This document shows, in pieces, positions 35,077 through 45,024 of a DNA stretch of 64,000 nucleotides (the first letter of the stretch is position 1; each line of letters begins with the position of its first letter). Made by a program: the position numbers and the translations under genes. A model generated the notes under the pieces. That model had not been told where the DNA came from and searched no databases. It was given only the letters and a program-made list of their open reading frames with translations. Origin of the DNA: Anastatus disparis. Lineage: Eukaryota; Arthropoda; Insecta; Hymenoptera; Eupelmidae. The stretch spans positions 278,001 to 342,000 of the forward strand of contig JAFFSR010000095.1 of the NCBI GenBank assembly GCA_017163975.1. The letters run 5' to 3'.

Positions 35077-35961
35077 CTAAAATAATAGGTTTTCATTTTG
35101 GCAATCAATGGGCTCAGCGGCACAATCTGGGCATAGCCACAGACCGCAATCCGCACACCGTTCCCACATTCGAATACGTTGAATGTAAAACGGTTTTTGA
35201 ACACCCCAGCAGATATCATGATTTCTGCGGGGGCGATCAATATTTTCATCTTCTTCTTGAAGGCGACGCCGACGGTGTACCGGTATTAACGGCTCCAGTG
35301 CCTGTCTTCGCCGACGGATTCGGCGTATGCGGCGTTGAGTACGATTTAAATCACTATCACGCACTAATCGTAACTCCCTCAACGCCTTACGCCAATACAA
35401 TTTTTTCACGTCGAACAAACGGTGTTGTCTGGCTTCATTGTATCGCACAGAGCGATAAACATTTATGAGTTGTTCTTCGACGTTTTCTTCTTCTACTATT
35501 TGTCGACCCAGAGGCTGGTAATCCGGGTCGTCCCTTATTGTATCGGCGTCCGTCCAATAACCAGAATCGGCATCACCGTCGTCGTTATTATCTTCAATTT
35601 CCTGTTCAACTTCATGTTCTTGTGGTTGTTGCTGCTCCATGTCTTGTAAATCGGCTTGCTGCACCATGCCTTGTAAATCGTCTTGCTGCACTATGTCTTG
35701 TTGATGCTGCTCTTGCTGAGGTTGATAGTGGTCGTCAACCACCATCACCTCATCGTCTACTTCTTGATTAATAACAGCCTCCTCAGCGGCTGGTTCGTTC
35801 AAGAGCAAATATTGTTTTATCGGAATCAAAAATTGCACACCGAGGTTAATATAGTTGACCAAGGGTGCGATGTCTACCACTTGGCCAACTTGTTGTTGTC
35901 CCACAAAATTATCGTTGTCACCGACTATTAAAGGTAAGTTAACATTAACTTGACCAAACAT
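35077..35961 (-). CDS. 294-aa accessory protein, acidic centre, basic region, C-terminal zinc cluster
   Basis: This is an intact minus-strand frame near the left end of the Polinton, pointing towards the left terminus. Residues 1-55 are mixed and hydrophobic (VNVNLPLIVGDND, IAPLVNYINLGVQFL). Residues 60-160 are Gln/Asp/Glu-rich with repeated VQQ-DLQ units. Residues 205-245 are strongly basic (RTQRRIRRIRRRRQ). The end carries CADCGLWLCPDCAAEPIDC with cysteines at 269, 272, 277, 280 and 287, a zinc-ribbon or partial RING-like cluster; an isolated cysteine near 246 may join it. I do not recognise the family. The layout (acidic segment, arginine-rich segment, zinc cluster) would suit a nucleic-acid-binding regulator, but this is speculation. 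The long frame, with an internally coherent domain order, makes a shadow ORF unlikely. Confidence 0.7.
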   Translation of the reverse strand: MFGQVNVNLPLIVGDNDNFVGQQQVGQVVDIAPLVNYINLGVQFLIPIKQYLLLNEPAAEEAVINQEVDDEVMVVDDHYQPQQEQHQQDIVQQDDLQGMVQQADLQDMEQQQPQEHEVEQEIEDNNDDGDADSGYWTDADTIRDDPDYQPLGRQIVEEENVEEQLINVYRSVRYNEARQHRLFDVKKLYWRKALRELRLVRDSDLNRTQRRIRRIRRRRQALEPLIPVHRRRRLQEEDENIDRPRRNHDICWGVQKPFYIQRIRMWERCADCGLWLCPDCAAEPIDCQNENLLF

Positions 35962-36469
35962 TTTGATTTTTTAAAGTCGCGATAATAGCTTTTGAGGTGC
36001 CTGCAGTAGACTGATCGCGAGACTAGCCCCGTAGCTATTAAAACTTAATTTCCACCACCACAGAATTATAAAAACTGCATAGTTTTTTCAATTCTCACGC
36101 TGAAACTGATATTAAGATACTTTTTGCGAGAAATAATTTTAAAATAGGTTTATTATTTCAAATTTCAGAAGGAATGATATCCGAATAATGCCGATGTAGG
36201 TGGTAAAGATATTCTTATTTCACTGCGAACTAGTGGACACAGTGCTGATTTTGTATAAATAATTCTAAATCGTCTGGGAAAATTGTATTTAACAGATAAC
36301 ACGAATGTTGAGGGCGCATCTTATATCAAAAATTTTAAAAAGTCACATACCACTCTCACGCTACGCGTGTCAACTTGATTCTTTTTTCGCAAGAAAAGAT
36401 GAATTTTAAAGAAATTTAAAAACTTAACACCATCTGGAAAAATTTATTTTATATTCACAAGACGTATAT
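35962..36469. other. Non-coding stretch upstream of the 294-aa gene
   Basis: This probably holds the promoter of the minus-strand gene. On the minus strand TTTATAATTC lies near 36070 and GATCAGTCTAC near 36005, possible TATA and initiator elements, but their spacing is wide. Three related GGTGCTGATTTTGTA-type blocks (about 36175-36490) suggest a diverged tandem repeat. Confidence 0.35.
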
Positions 36470-36691
36470 AGGGTGCTGATTTTGTAAAGCTTAAAATTTT
36501 AGCGTGAGAAACGTCTCTCACTGTCTCTCTCTCTCTCTCTCTCTCTCTTTTTCTTTCTCTCTTTTCCCTATTTTATTATTATGGAATAAATAAAAATATA
36601 TGTGTATATATATAAGCCTCTCTCTCTCTAATACGTATGTCTATACATACATAAAACACACTCGTGTACGCAAAAATCTGTATAAAATATA

Positions 36692-36739
<48 letters not shown>

Positions 36740-36780
36740 AATCGTATGCAAATGATATGCAAAAGATGGACAAATAAACT
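36470..36780. repeat. CT-microsatellite dispersed repeat (uninterrupted copy)
   Basis: The order GGTGCTGATTTTGTAAAGCT, GCGTGAGAAACG, CT run, ATATATGTGTATATATATAA, second CT run, TCTATACATACATAAAACAC parallels 17258-17389 plus 17709-17882. Unlike that copy it has no MITE in the middle. Confidence 0.5.
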
Positions 36781-36959
36781 ATGCATTAGAATTGGTTATT
36801 ATATTTTAAATATAATGTATATTTATTACCAAGATATCGATTCAATAAATATAGAGAATTAGTGATACAAAAACGATAAAGAGTATCAGGAGTCCAGAAC
36901 ATAAAAGGAAGTATAACTATTCTACCTCTTGCGATCAGGTGTTTTGACATTCACCGTTA

Positions 36960-37443
36960 ATACGCCCAAGTTGCGTATATAACTGGTGTATATATACATA
37001 TGCAAATGACATGTAAATATATATTTATTAAAATTGAATATATTATATTGAAAGATATTTATTATTTAAAAATTATTATTCATAAATTATCAATCATTAC
37101 GCAATGAATATCGATAATTTATGATAAACAATAAGAAAAAGTATGCTATTATAAAAAAGAAAGAGGTATACAATCCGTTATTTTACAATTTTTGTCATTC
37201 ATTGTGAATACGCCCAAGTTGCGTATATAACTACTGTACATATATACATATGCAAATGATATGTAAATATATTTTTATCAAAATTGAATATTTTATATTG
37301 AAAGATATTTATTATTTATAAATTATTATTCATGAATTATCAATCATTACGCAATGAATATCGATAATTTATGATAAAAATAATAAAAAGTATCAGGCTA
37401 CTATAAAAAAGAAAGAGGTATACCATCTGTTATTTTGACAGTA
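36960..37443. repeat. Two direct copies of a ~242-bp repeat
   Basis: Both copies start CGCCCAAGTTGCGTATATAA (36963 and 37205), and both contain ACATATGCAAATGAYATGTA, ATCAATCATTACGCAATGAA and AAAAAAGAAAGAGGTATAC. The remainder up to 38016 is AT-rich with no gene. Confidence 0.65.
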
Positions 37444-38016
37444 GATGTGTATGTAATAAAAGAATTCACAATTTATATATTAAGGATATTACCTAATATC
37501 GATATTTATTAATAGTTTAAGTACGTATGCAAATTAGGTGCATATGCAAATTTAGTGTATGTATAAAGTATGTAAAGCACAAAGATTTAAGAAGTATAAT
37601 AGCCATTACTAGGCCGATGTAGAATGGGTGTTCTTAAGAGATGCACTCAAGTCATTCGTTGTAACAGGATCAACCCAAGTTTGATAACGTGACACGAGAG
37701 ACGAATGAAATTGCATAACGCACGCCTTAAAGAAAAAAGTCCCACCTTCTTATAAGCGAAATAATGGCAACCCGAGTTTTGATTATGTACATGCTAACTA
37801 AATATCTTATATGAGATTTTTAATAAATTGTTAATAATTATTAAAGATTATTAAGAATATTGAATTTCGTACTCACAACTCAGTGGTTCCCACAAAACTG
37901 ATGTATTTCTTGCTACGTTGGAGGTTTAAATATCAAATTATTTTTACAGGTCTCAACAAGTTAAATATTATATTTTTACGCGCATGCTCACCCTAAAATT
38001 TATGATTTATTTTCGG

Positions 38017-38024
38017 TATAAATA
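38017..38024 (+). promoter_or_regulatory. TATA box of the polB transcription unit
   Basis: TATAAATA lies 23 bp before the ATG at 38047. At the usual ~30-bp TATA-to-start distance, transcription would begin at or just after that ATG, so the in-frame ATG at 38092 (residue 16) may be the true start. Confidence 0.45.
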
Positions 38025-38046
38025 GACAACGATTTATGGTTCTGAT

Positions 38047-41000
38047 ATGAGTCTGAGTTTAAACATTGAAACAAGAATAACAAAAAAGAGAATGAATAAA
38101 AAAGACTTATATAATATCTTAATAGCTATTTTAAATGTGGCTCTCCTTCGTGAACCACAAATAAAACTATTTTGTAATTATGCATGGCGCAAAAATTTGA
38201 AAACTTGCTCTATAAATGAGCTGTTAAAAAAGATTAAATTCATCATAGGACTTTGCGGGCTACGTACTTTAGCCTATATGTTTAAGCGAAATATTTTTAC
38301 CGATAATCAGATACTTGATATAGTTGGTCGTTGTATTAAGAGCAGAGGAATGCAAGATGCACCTCAAGTCAGACATCTCATGTTACATCATCGTGTCACT
38401 ACAGGTAAGTTATGCATATTTTCTATCATGAATCGAATAACTAATCTAGAAATGTATTTTTAAATCACGAAATCGTAGCCAATAATCGTTCAATAATCTA
38501 TATCTTTTTTATTTACCACCGGAGAATTTCGCGGCATAAGACTTTTATGTTGTAAATAAAACAATATATTCAAAAATATGTTTTACTAAAAAATATTGAT
38601 TGCCAATATCGAACCAATACTCGATAACTTACTTATTTACGGTCAAAAAATTTTGCAAGCTAATACTTTTATGTTGTAAATACAATGATAAATCCAAAAA
38701 TATATTTTACAAAAAATATCGATTTTCAATATCGGATCAATAATCTATAGATTTTTTATTTATGGTCGGAAAATTTCGCGGGATAAGACTTTTTTGTTGA
38801 AAATAAAATAATAAATCCAAAAATATGTTTTACAAAAAAATTGATTTCCAATATCGGGCCAATACTCGATAACTTACTTATTTACGGTCAAAAAATTTTG
38901 CAAGCTAATACTTTTATGTTGTAAATACAATGATAAATCCAAAAATATGTTTCACAAAAAAATACCGATTTCCAATATCGGATCAATAATCTATAGATTT
39001 TTTATTTATGGTCGGAGAATTTCGCGGGATAAGACTTTTTTGTTGTAAATAAAATAATAAATCCAAAAATATATTTTACAAAAAAATATTGATTCCCAAT
39101 ATCGGACCAATACTCGATAACTTACTTATTTACGGTCAAAAAATTTTGCAAGCTAATACTTTTATGTTGTAAATACAATGATAAATCCAAAAATATGTTT
39201 TACAAAAAAATATCGATTTCCAATATCGGATCAATAATCTATAGATTTTTTATTTATGGTCGAAGAATTTCGCGGGATAAGACTTTTTTGTTTAAAATAG
39301 TGTAACTTTGATAGATATGATATTAAAAAATTTTCAGACCTGCAAAACATGATGGAGGACAGTGGTGGGGATGAATTACTGATGAATCTTCTGTCAGCAG
39401 AAGAACAGCTGCTTGGTTCGAGAGATCCTGCACTACTGCCGCCCACCGAAGAAGTACGAGAAGTTATAAATTCGTTAGATGATCACGTGATTTATGATCA
39501 TAGCACCCCAAACACGGTGTTGGAGGGGGTAATTGCTGATACTACAGCGCCACCACGACTTAATGAACCGTTGCCAGGTTGCTCTCACTGAAATGACCAG
39601 GATGCGCAAACGTCGAATAAAATAGTTTCACCTGAAACTACATTATCTGCAATATCGACACCAGGTACAGAAGATCTCGACTATTGAGATGTATGTAATT
39701 TTATAATTATATTAATTCTTATATATTACTGCTCGGTATTGTAGACGAATGTCTTCAACAGGGAGATGGTACTTCTGCTCAGGAACACATTACCATTCAT
39801 GAAGAAACTTCACGATATTACAAACAGTTTAAGCTTCAAGGGCGACAATTAAGAGTGTCGATATTACCCCCACCAGCTAATGCAAATGTATATGGCTGGT
39901 TGGAGGCTGCTATAAACGATTTATATCGTCACGTGTGTGAATATGCACAACCATCAGATTATATTGGCATGACTATAAGCTCCGAACGTTTTGTGCACGG
40001 GTCTCTATGGATTTCTTTTAGACTGCTTCATGATTTTTCACCGGTATATTTACTAGAACTGATAGCTAGTATAGCGCAGAGTAATGATGGTTTCGAAATT
40101 GACGATGTTTTGAATGTTGAAGTCAGTACTGTGACTAAACCAGAGGGCCGGGGTCGTGTGTCTCTCACTAGCGAATCAGTTTTTAAGAAATCCATTCTAA
40201 ATATTGAAAATAGCGACAGTCTTTGTCTTCCACGCTCGCTAGTCGCTGCTCACGTATACGCCATACGTGGTCAAACGCGTAGTGGAATTTTCCATGACAG
40301 ATGGAATAAAATAAGACATCATACAGCACAATATCAGAAACTGCAAGCATTGAAACTTGTAAGAGCTGCGAGAGTTACGATACCCGAGACGGGTTGTGGT
40401 ATAGAGGAGATTAAATTATTTCAAGAATATTATGCACTCTTTGGAGTCGCAATCGTTGTTTATTCATTTCAAAATTTTGCTCGTGGATATAGACCGCTTT
40501 ACGATGGCACACGTTTCGTACACGACGTTGGTAATGTCGTTAGACATACTCTAAATATCATGTATTATGAAAATTCCAGACATTACCAGCCAATTTTAAA
40601 TTTACTCGCAGCGGCTGGGAGTCGAGGCTACTGTATACCTTGCAATAAAAAATTTAGTCATACGAAAAATCATAAATGTGAACAAAAATGCTATAAATGT
40701 TTACAGAAGCCTCCTTGTGATATAAATCAGGAAAAAATAAAATGCTTTCAATGTAGCAGAGATTTTTACGGCACCGTTTGTTTTGAAAATCATAAAAATT
40801 CAAAATCTTTCGATAGTTCTCGGTCGGTATGCGAGAGTATAAAAATTTGTCGTGTATGTAGCAAAACAGTGCGCATCAATGATAAAGAACCACATGATTG
40901 TAATACGATATTTTGTAAAATATGTAATGGTAAAAGACCAATAGAACATCTTTGTTACATGCTACCTATTGTCGATAAAAAAGGATTCATGATGAATAAA

Positions 41001-42283
41001 AAAACAATTCTTTATTTATTTTATGATTTTGAGACTCAGCAATCAGAGAGCATTTTAGGCTGTGAGGTTGAAAAAGTAAGGCTGCATGTACCAAATTTAT
41101 GTGTTGTCCAGCAAGTGTGTAGTTACTGTTTGAACGATGAAAATGTATCAAATTCTTGCGAAGTATGTGGGATGCGCGAGTATGTGTTTGAAATTGACCC
41201 CGTGAAACAGCTAGTCGATTTGGCCTTGGCACCAAGAAAAAATTTCAAACAAATCGTTTGTATAGCACACAATGCGCAGGGTTTTGATGCACAATTTATT
41301 CTTAAATATTTAACAGAACGTAAAGATCTCAGAAATAAGCCAAATGTAATTTTAAACGGGTCAAAAATAATCATAATAGAAATTTTATCGGTTAAATTCA
41401 TAGATAGTTTGAATTATCTACATATGGGTTTAGCTGCACTACCAAAAGCTTACGGTCTTGTTAATATCGAGAAAGGTACGTTCCCTCATCTTTTTAATAC
41501 ACCGGAAAATCAGAATTACGTGGGAGAAATGCCACCGATATGCACTTTTTCGCCAGATTCGATGAAGATCGAAGAGCGACGCGAATTTATGCAGTGGTAT
41601 AACGAAAAAAAGCTGAAAATTATATATTTAATTTTAGAAATGAAATTATAAAATACTGTAAGCAAGATGTAAAAATTTTACGTTTAGCATGTCTGGCTTT
41701 TCGCAATACCTTCATCGAATGTGGTAATACAGATCCATTTGTAGAGTGCGCCACCATCGCATCTTCTTGCATGCGTGTGTATAGAAAAAAATTTTTACAA
41801 AAAGATACAATAGGTATTATACCTCAAGGTGGTTATAGACAAGCAAATAAACAGTCTATGAAGGCGATGCGATGGTTGTGCTGGATGGAAAATGTGCTGA
41901 ATCGACAAATTCAGTATACCGTTCGTGCACGAGAAAAGAGGCTTCCCGAAGGCCCTCTAGTGGACGGATATTGTGTACTTGAAAATGGAAAGAAAATCGT
42001 TTTACAATTTCACGGGTGTTATTGGCATGGTTGTGTCTGGTGTTACACCATAAACCGAGACTCGAGGCTCGTAAACGGTGAAAATATGGACGATCGTTTC
42101 GAGAGAACCGCGCGGATATCGGAAAAAATACGAGCCCATGGTTATGAACTTATCGAAAAGTGGGAGTGTGATTTCGATCGAGAGTACTCGGAAAACGAGA
42201 ATATGCGGTCGTACATTGAAGATAAGACACGAAAATGGCACGCGCCGTTAAATCCTCGAGAAGCATATTTTATACGGCTATAA
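38047..42283 (+). pseudogene. polB: Polinton DNA polymerase B, probably spliced, frameshifted and lacking palm domain
   Basis: The main frame 39855-41651 (open upstream to about 39745) has an N-terminal region, a central cysteine-rich zinc region (CIPCNKKFSH, CYKCLQKPPC, CRVCSKTVR), and an exonuclease domain starting YLFYDFETQ (Exo I, about residue 390) with AHNAQGFDAQFIL (Exo II). Coding then shifts frame near 41600-41640 at an A-rich run. It continues through YCKQDVKILR (Exo III region) and 41771-42283, with a GYCVLENGKKIVLQFHGCYW block, and stops just before the expected palm region, so the catalytic polymerase motifs are gone. Upstream, the frames 38047-38404 and 39338-39577 or 39664 can be joined to exon 3 by phase-1 splices: CAG|GTAAGT at 38404/38405, TTTTCAG at 39337, and TTGTAG at 39744. 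That exon model is inference. Confidence 0.7.
38490..39300 (+). repeat. ~123-bp alternating tandem repeat in putative polB intron
   Basis: Six to seven units are recognised by AAATCCAAAAATATRTTTTA (near 38563, 38690, 38814, 38935, 39060, 39180). Two variants alternate: one with GGTCGGAGAATTTCGCGGGA and one with GGTCAAAAAATTTTGCAAGC, giving a ~246-bp higher-order unit. The array fills the interval between the two proposed 5' exons. Confidence 0.7.
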
Positions 42284-42447
42284 ATCTAATTAAATAATAA
42301 ATAAATGTTGATATATTATTACCGAAGTGAAAATATTATGTACATATATATATATATATATATAGGTTATAGAATTAAGACAAAAACAATTTTGTAATAA
42401 ATTTCATAATTTATTGAAATTAAAATTAATATAACAGAATAATAAAT
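42284..42447. other. AT-rich junction after truncated polB
   Basis: This holds a short TA tract (42346-42363) and no coding. It is the likely scar of the deletion that removed the polymerase palm region. Confidence 0.35.
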
Positions 42448-42714
42448 TTATTTTCTGTTAATTAAGTGGTCGTCAATTTTTTTCATAATTATAGGTTCCA
42501 GAATAATCTTCATTCTTTCCACTCTCATTTTAAATCTCTCTCTGTCACGAGCCGCTTGCTCCCACTCTCCACGTCGTGCTGCACGGCTCGCGTAATCCCA
42601 CACGCGTATCACGTGAATATCCGGTTTACCTTCCTTGAAATGCACCTTTTTTGTTTGATTCATTATTATTATTATTTTTTCTTCAAGATACGGATAATCA
42701 CCACACTTCCTCAC
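42448..42714 (-). CDS. PPP1R15/GADD34-like PP1 regulatory subunit (minimal domain)
   Basis: This is an intact 88-residue minus-strand frame; an internal ATG at residue 18 would give 71 residues. Residues 23-26 are KVHF, a PP1-docking RVxF motif. Residues 37-61 contain RVWDYASRAARRGEWEQAAR then DRERF, the signature of the PPP1R15 core that follows RVxF, including the conserved Trp, the arginine pair, the G-x-W-E-Q helix start and the ARDRxRF segment. In cells PPP1R15 proteins bring PP1 to phosphorylated eIF2-alpha and restart translation after stress. Several large DNA viruses carry similar minimal proteins to resist PKR-type shut-off. Here it lies between truncated polB and the ATPase on the opposite strand. 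Its domain codons are GC-richer than the flanks. A role in countering host translational arrest is inference; the motif match is strong. Confidence 0.8.
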   Translation of the reverse strand: MRKCGDYPYLEEKIIIIMNQTKKVHFKEGKPDIHVIRVWDYASRAARRGEWEQAARDRERFKMRVERMKIILEPIIMKKIDDHLINRK

Positions 42715-43190
42715 GACAAGTCTCTATAAAATTTTATCAAAATTTAAAAATTTGAGTCTTTAATGAATTTTTTGTTAAAATTTGATTACCTTTGCTCAAA
42801 TTTGTTGACTATAACTTATTTATTTTCACGATACGAAAACTTGTACAGCACTAACCTATAAATGCTGCTGCTTTTACTTTTATACTGGAAATGTGGTGGT
42901 GGTGGTGGTGGTGGTGGTGGCAGGTACAAGTAGTGATGGTGACGAGCGCTTTTGAGTAAATAACAGGTTAATACTTGTTAAGCTTTTCCAGCCATATAGC
43001 TAAAGAGCGGAATAATGCTGGCGTCAGCCAGCTATATGGCTAATCAGCTAAACGATTGGCTAGCGCCAGCACGATACTGCTCGCACACGTGCGCGCCGCT
43101 GCCGCCGCCCCCCACTCTTGCTGATCGTATATGTAGAGTGGTTCGAGGATGTGATGAGGTTAGTAGTAGAAGTTTAGCAGCGGCGGTAAC
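42715..43190. promoter_or_regulatory. Intergenic region with GGT run and inverted repeat
   Basis: This region between divergent genes holds (GGT)n at 42894-42920. An inverted repeat pairs AGCCATATAGCT (42991-43002) with AGCTATATGGCT (43029-43040). The GC-rich stretch CGCGCCGCTGCCGCCGCCCC lies near 43090. It probably contains promoters for the PPP1R15-like gene (minus) and the ATPase block (plus), though no clean TATA/initiator pair is seen. Confidence 0.4.
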
Positions 43191-43868
43191 ATGGACGTTT
43201 GCAGGTGGATGCATCCGTGGACTTTGATGATTTGTGGACCCAGCTCGTGTGGTAAAACAGTATTTGTGAAGAATTTTTTGCATCACATTGATCGCATGAG
43301 TGATACAAAATTCGAGCGTATACTCTTGTATTATACCGAGTGGCAGGCAATTTACAGGGAGTTGGGTGAGGGAATCGAATTTCACGAGGGTTTACCAAAG
43401 AGCGAAGATTATGCCAATGATCCACGACCAAAACTCTTGATTCTCGACGATCTGATGAGAGAATCGTCCAGCAGAGCTGTAGTCAATCTCTTTACCAAAG
43501 GCAGTCATCACAATAACTTGAGCGTCATCTTTATCTCGCAAAATCTCTTTCATCAAGGTCAGCGAGAAATTTCTCTAAACTCTAATTACATCGTGGTATT
43601 TAAAAATCCGCGCGATCGAGCGCAAATAAATCATCTGGCGCGCCAAGTCTGCCCCGAGGAGCCTCGTTTTTTGCAAGAGGCATATCTCGATGCCACAGCA
43701 GAGCCACACGGCTATTTGTTCATAGACCTGAAGCAGGGTACGCCTGAAAATGTGAGATTTCGTACTTGTATATTTCCGTTTGACAAACATCAGTACGTTT
43801 ATGTGCCTCGTTGCAAACCCATAAAAGCTGGTGCTCGCTCGAATAATGTGCCAGTCGTGCGATTGTAA
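43191..43868 (+). CDS. Polinton genome-packaging ATPase (FtsK/HerA-A32 type)
   Basis: Intact, 225 residues. Walker A GPSSCGKT is at 16-23 and Walker B LLILDD at 82-87. They are followed by FTKGSHHNNLSVIFISQNLF (sensor-like Q region), FKNPRDRAQINHLARQVCP and PHGYLFIDLKQ. This is the compact ATPase shared by Polintons, adintoviruses and related double jelly-roll viruses, which drives DNA into the capsid. The start at 43191 keeps the WMHPWTLMICG lead that matches WQHPWTSMIFG in the first element. The stop codon overlaps the next start (ATG at 43868), a compact arrangement also seen at 9171. Confidence 0.9.
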   Translation: MDVCRWMHPWTLMICGPSSCGKTVFVKNFLHHIDRMSDTKFERILLYYTEWQAIYRELGEGIEFHEGLPKSEDYANDPRPKLLILDDLMRESSSRAVVNLFTKGSHHNNLSVIFISQNLFHQGQREISLNSNYIVVFKNPRDRAQINHLARQVCPEEPRFLQEAYLDATAEPHGYLFIDLKQGTPENVRFRTCIFPFDKHQYVYVPRCKPIKAGARSNNVPVVRL

Positions 43869-44215
43869 TGGAGCCGGTGAGACGTAGTCGTAGCAGCAGA
43901 CCGATTCCAGAAAAGTATTGGACTCAGCTACATGTTTTGTGTAAAAGCGAACTCTATAAAGTTAAGGCTATTGTACGCGAAGCAAATTCTAAACTTATAA
44001 CGTACATTTGCGAGTGTGCTTTGAACATTTTACGTGGAAATATTCCACTCAGCAAGTATTATAAGAAACAATTGCGAAAAGTCGCACCTCTGTTGCGGAA
44101 ACTCGCTAAACTGGGTAGTTTGGAGGTAAAAAGGAAATTGATGGTAAAATCAGCATATTTACTGCGGCTAATTGTGAAACCTGTTATATCGGCATGGAGT
44201 ACGCAAGAAAAATGA
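43868..44215 (+). CDS. Small basic conserved Polinton protein (115 aa)
   Basis: Intact and strongly basic. The first 12 residues are Arg/Ser-rich. The core has ICECALNILRGNIPLSKYYK at residues 47-66, then KKQLRKVAPLLRKLAKLG and a Lys/Arg helix. It is conserved with 9171-9448 in the first element and sits in the same place after the ATPase, overlapping the next gene by 22 bp. I know no enzymatic motif; helical, basic composition would suit nucleic-acid or capsid-interior binding. Function unknown. Confidence 0.7.
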   Translation: MEPVRRSRSSRPIPEKYWTQLHVLCKSELYKVKAIVREANSKLITYICECALNILRGNIPLSKYYKKQLRKVAPLLRKLAKLGSLEVKRKLMVKSAYLLRLIVKPVISAWSTQEK

Positions 44216-45024
44216 TTTTAGTACCGCAAGAGTGCTTGGAGCAACAGCTTCAACAGCAACAGCATGACGTAGCAGCTACCAATCATACAACACCAGCATC
44301 CAGTGTCCAGACACCTGGTACAGCCACGACACGCCTCGACGAGGAAATGAGTAAAATTTTACATTCTGCGGGTGATGAGCGCCAAAAATCTTTGCAATAT
44401 CAGCAAATCTTGCAGCGTTACTTGCATCTAAGAGAGGAGGAGAAGAATGAGAGTGGGGGTATAATACGTCCACACGAGACCGCATTATTAGAAACAGGAA
44501 CGACAATGGATAGAGGCGATAATGACGAAATCGACGACAAACAGATTGTCGAGTCGGTACCGCAGAAATTTCGAAGCAATGCTAGACATCTCATTAGATA
44601 CTTGCGACAAGCTGGTAATATTGAATGGGATAGTCGTGGTATAATCAAACTAGATGGCGCTGTTGTCGAGGGTACTAATATTGTCGATTTGGTGAACGAG
44701 GCTATGAGAAGTAGAAAAAGACCACCACCACGCGGATACAAACAGTTTGCACGCGTCTTGCGACAAGTTAGTATACCTCGAGAATTCATTGGTAACGATC
44801 AACTGTGGCGTAAGATTGCGTCTCATAGCGCTGACTCATCGCCGTCATCGTCGTCAGAAAACGAAGGTTATTATACCTCAACAGCTACTAGTCAGACGAG
44901 CGTAAAGGAGAAAGAAGTTGAGAGTGCGAAAAAGCGTAAAAAAGTTGGTAGCGAGTTGGCAGCTACGCCATCAACCCCTGCAAAAAAGAGTCGTCTCGAG
45001 CAGCTAAAATGGAACGGTATGTGA
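44194..45024 (+). CDS. Conserved Polinton ARKM-type protein (276 aa)
   Basis: Intact. Residues 1-12 read MEYARKMILVPQ, a signature shared with MQHARKMVLVPQ at 9540. A Gln-rich segment follows, then VQTPGTATTRLDEEMSKIL and YQQILQRYLHLREEEK, probably coiled coil. A central globular block around residues 125-210 has ARHLIRYLRQAGNIEWDSRG, VVEGTNIVDLVNEAMRSRK and FARVLRQVSIPREFIGN. The tail is Ser-rich (SSPSSSSENEGYYTSTAT) and ends Lys-rich, like a nuclear localisation signal. It is one of the most conserved Polinton proteins; I do not know its role. It overlaps both neighbours by 15-22 bp. Confidence 0.75.
   Translation: MEYARKMILVPQECLEQQLQQQQHDVAATNHTTPASSVQTPGTATTRLDEEMSKILHSAGDERQKSLQYQQILQRYLHLREEEKNESGGIIRPHETALLETGTTMDRGDNDEIDDKQIVESVPQKFRSNARHLIRYLRQAGNIEWDSRGIIKLDGAVVEGTNIVDLVNEAMRSRKRPPPRGYKQFARVLRQVSIPREFIGNDQLWRKIASHSADSSPSSSSENEGYYTSTATSQTSVKEKEVESAKKRKKVGSELAATPSTPAKKSRLEQLKWNGM

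Noticed and set aside
35049..35931. Plus-strand frames opposite the 294-aa accessory gene
   Set aside because: The minus frame is longer, coherent and ends in a cysteine cluster; the plus frames are fragments.
42466..42729. 87-codon plus-strand frame opposite the PPP1R15-like ORF
   Set aside because: It is a shadow of the minus-strand gene; only the minus frame gives a conserved domain.
43044..43431. Minus-strand frames over the ATPase start
   Set aside because: They are antisense to the Walker A region of an unambiguous ATPase gene.
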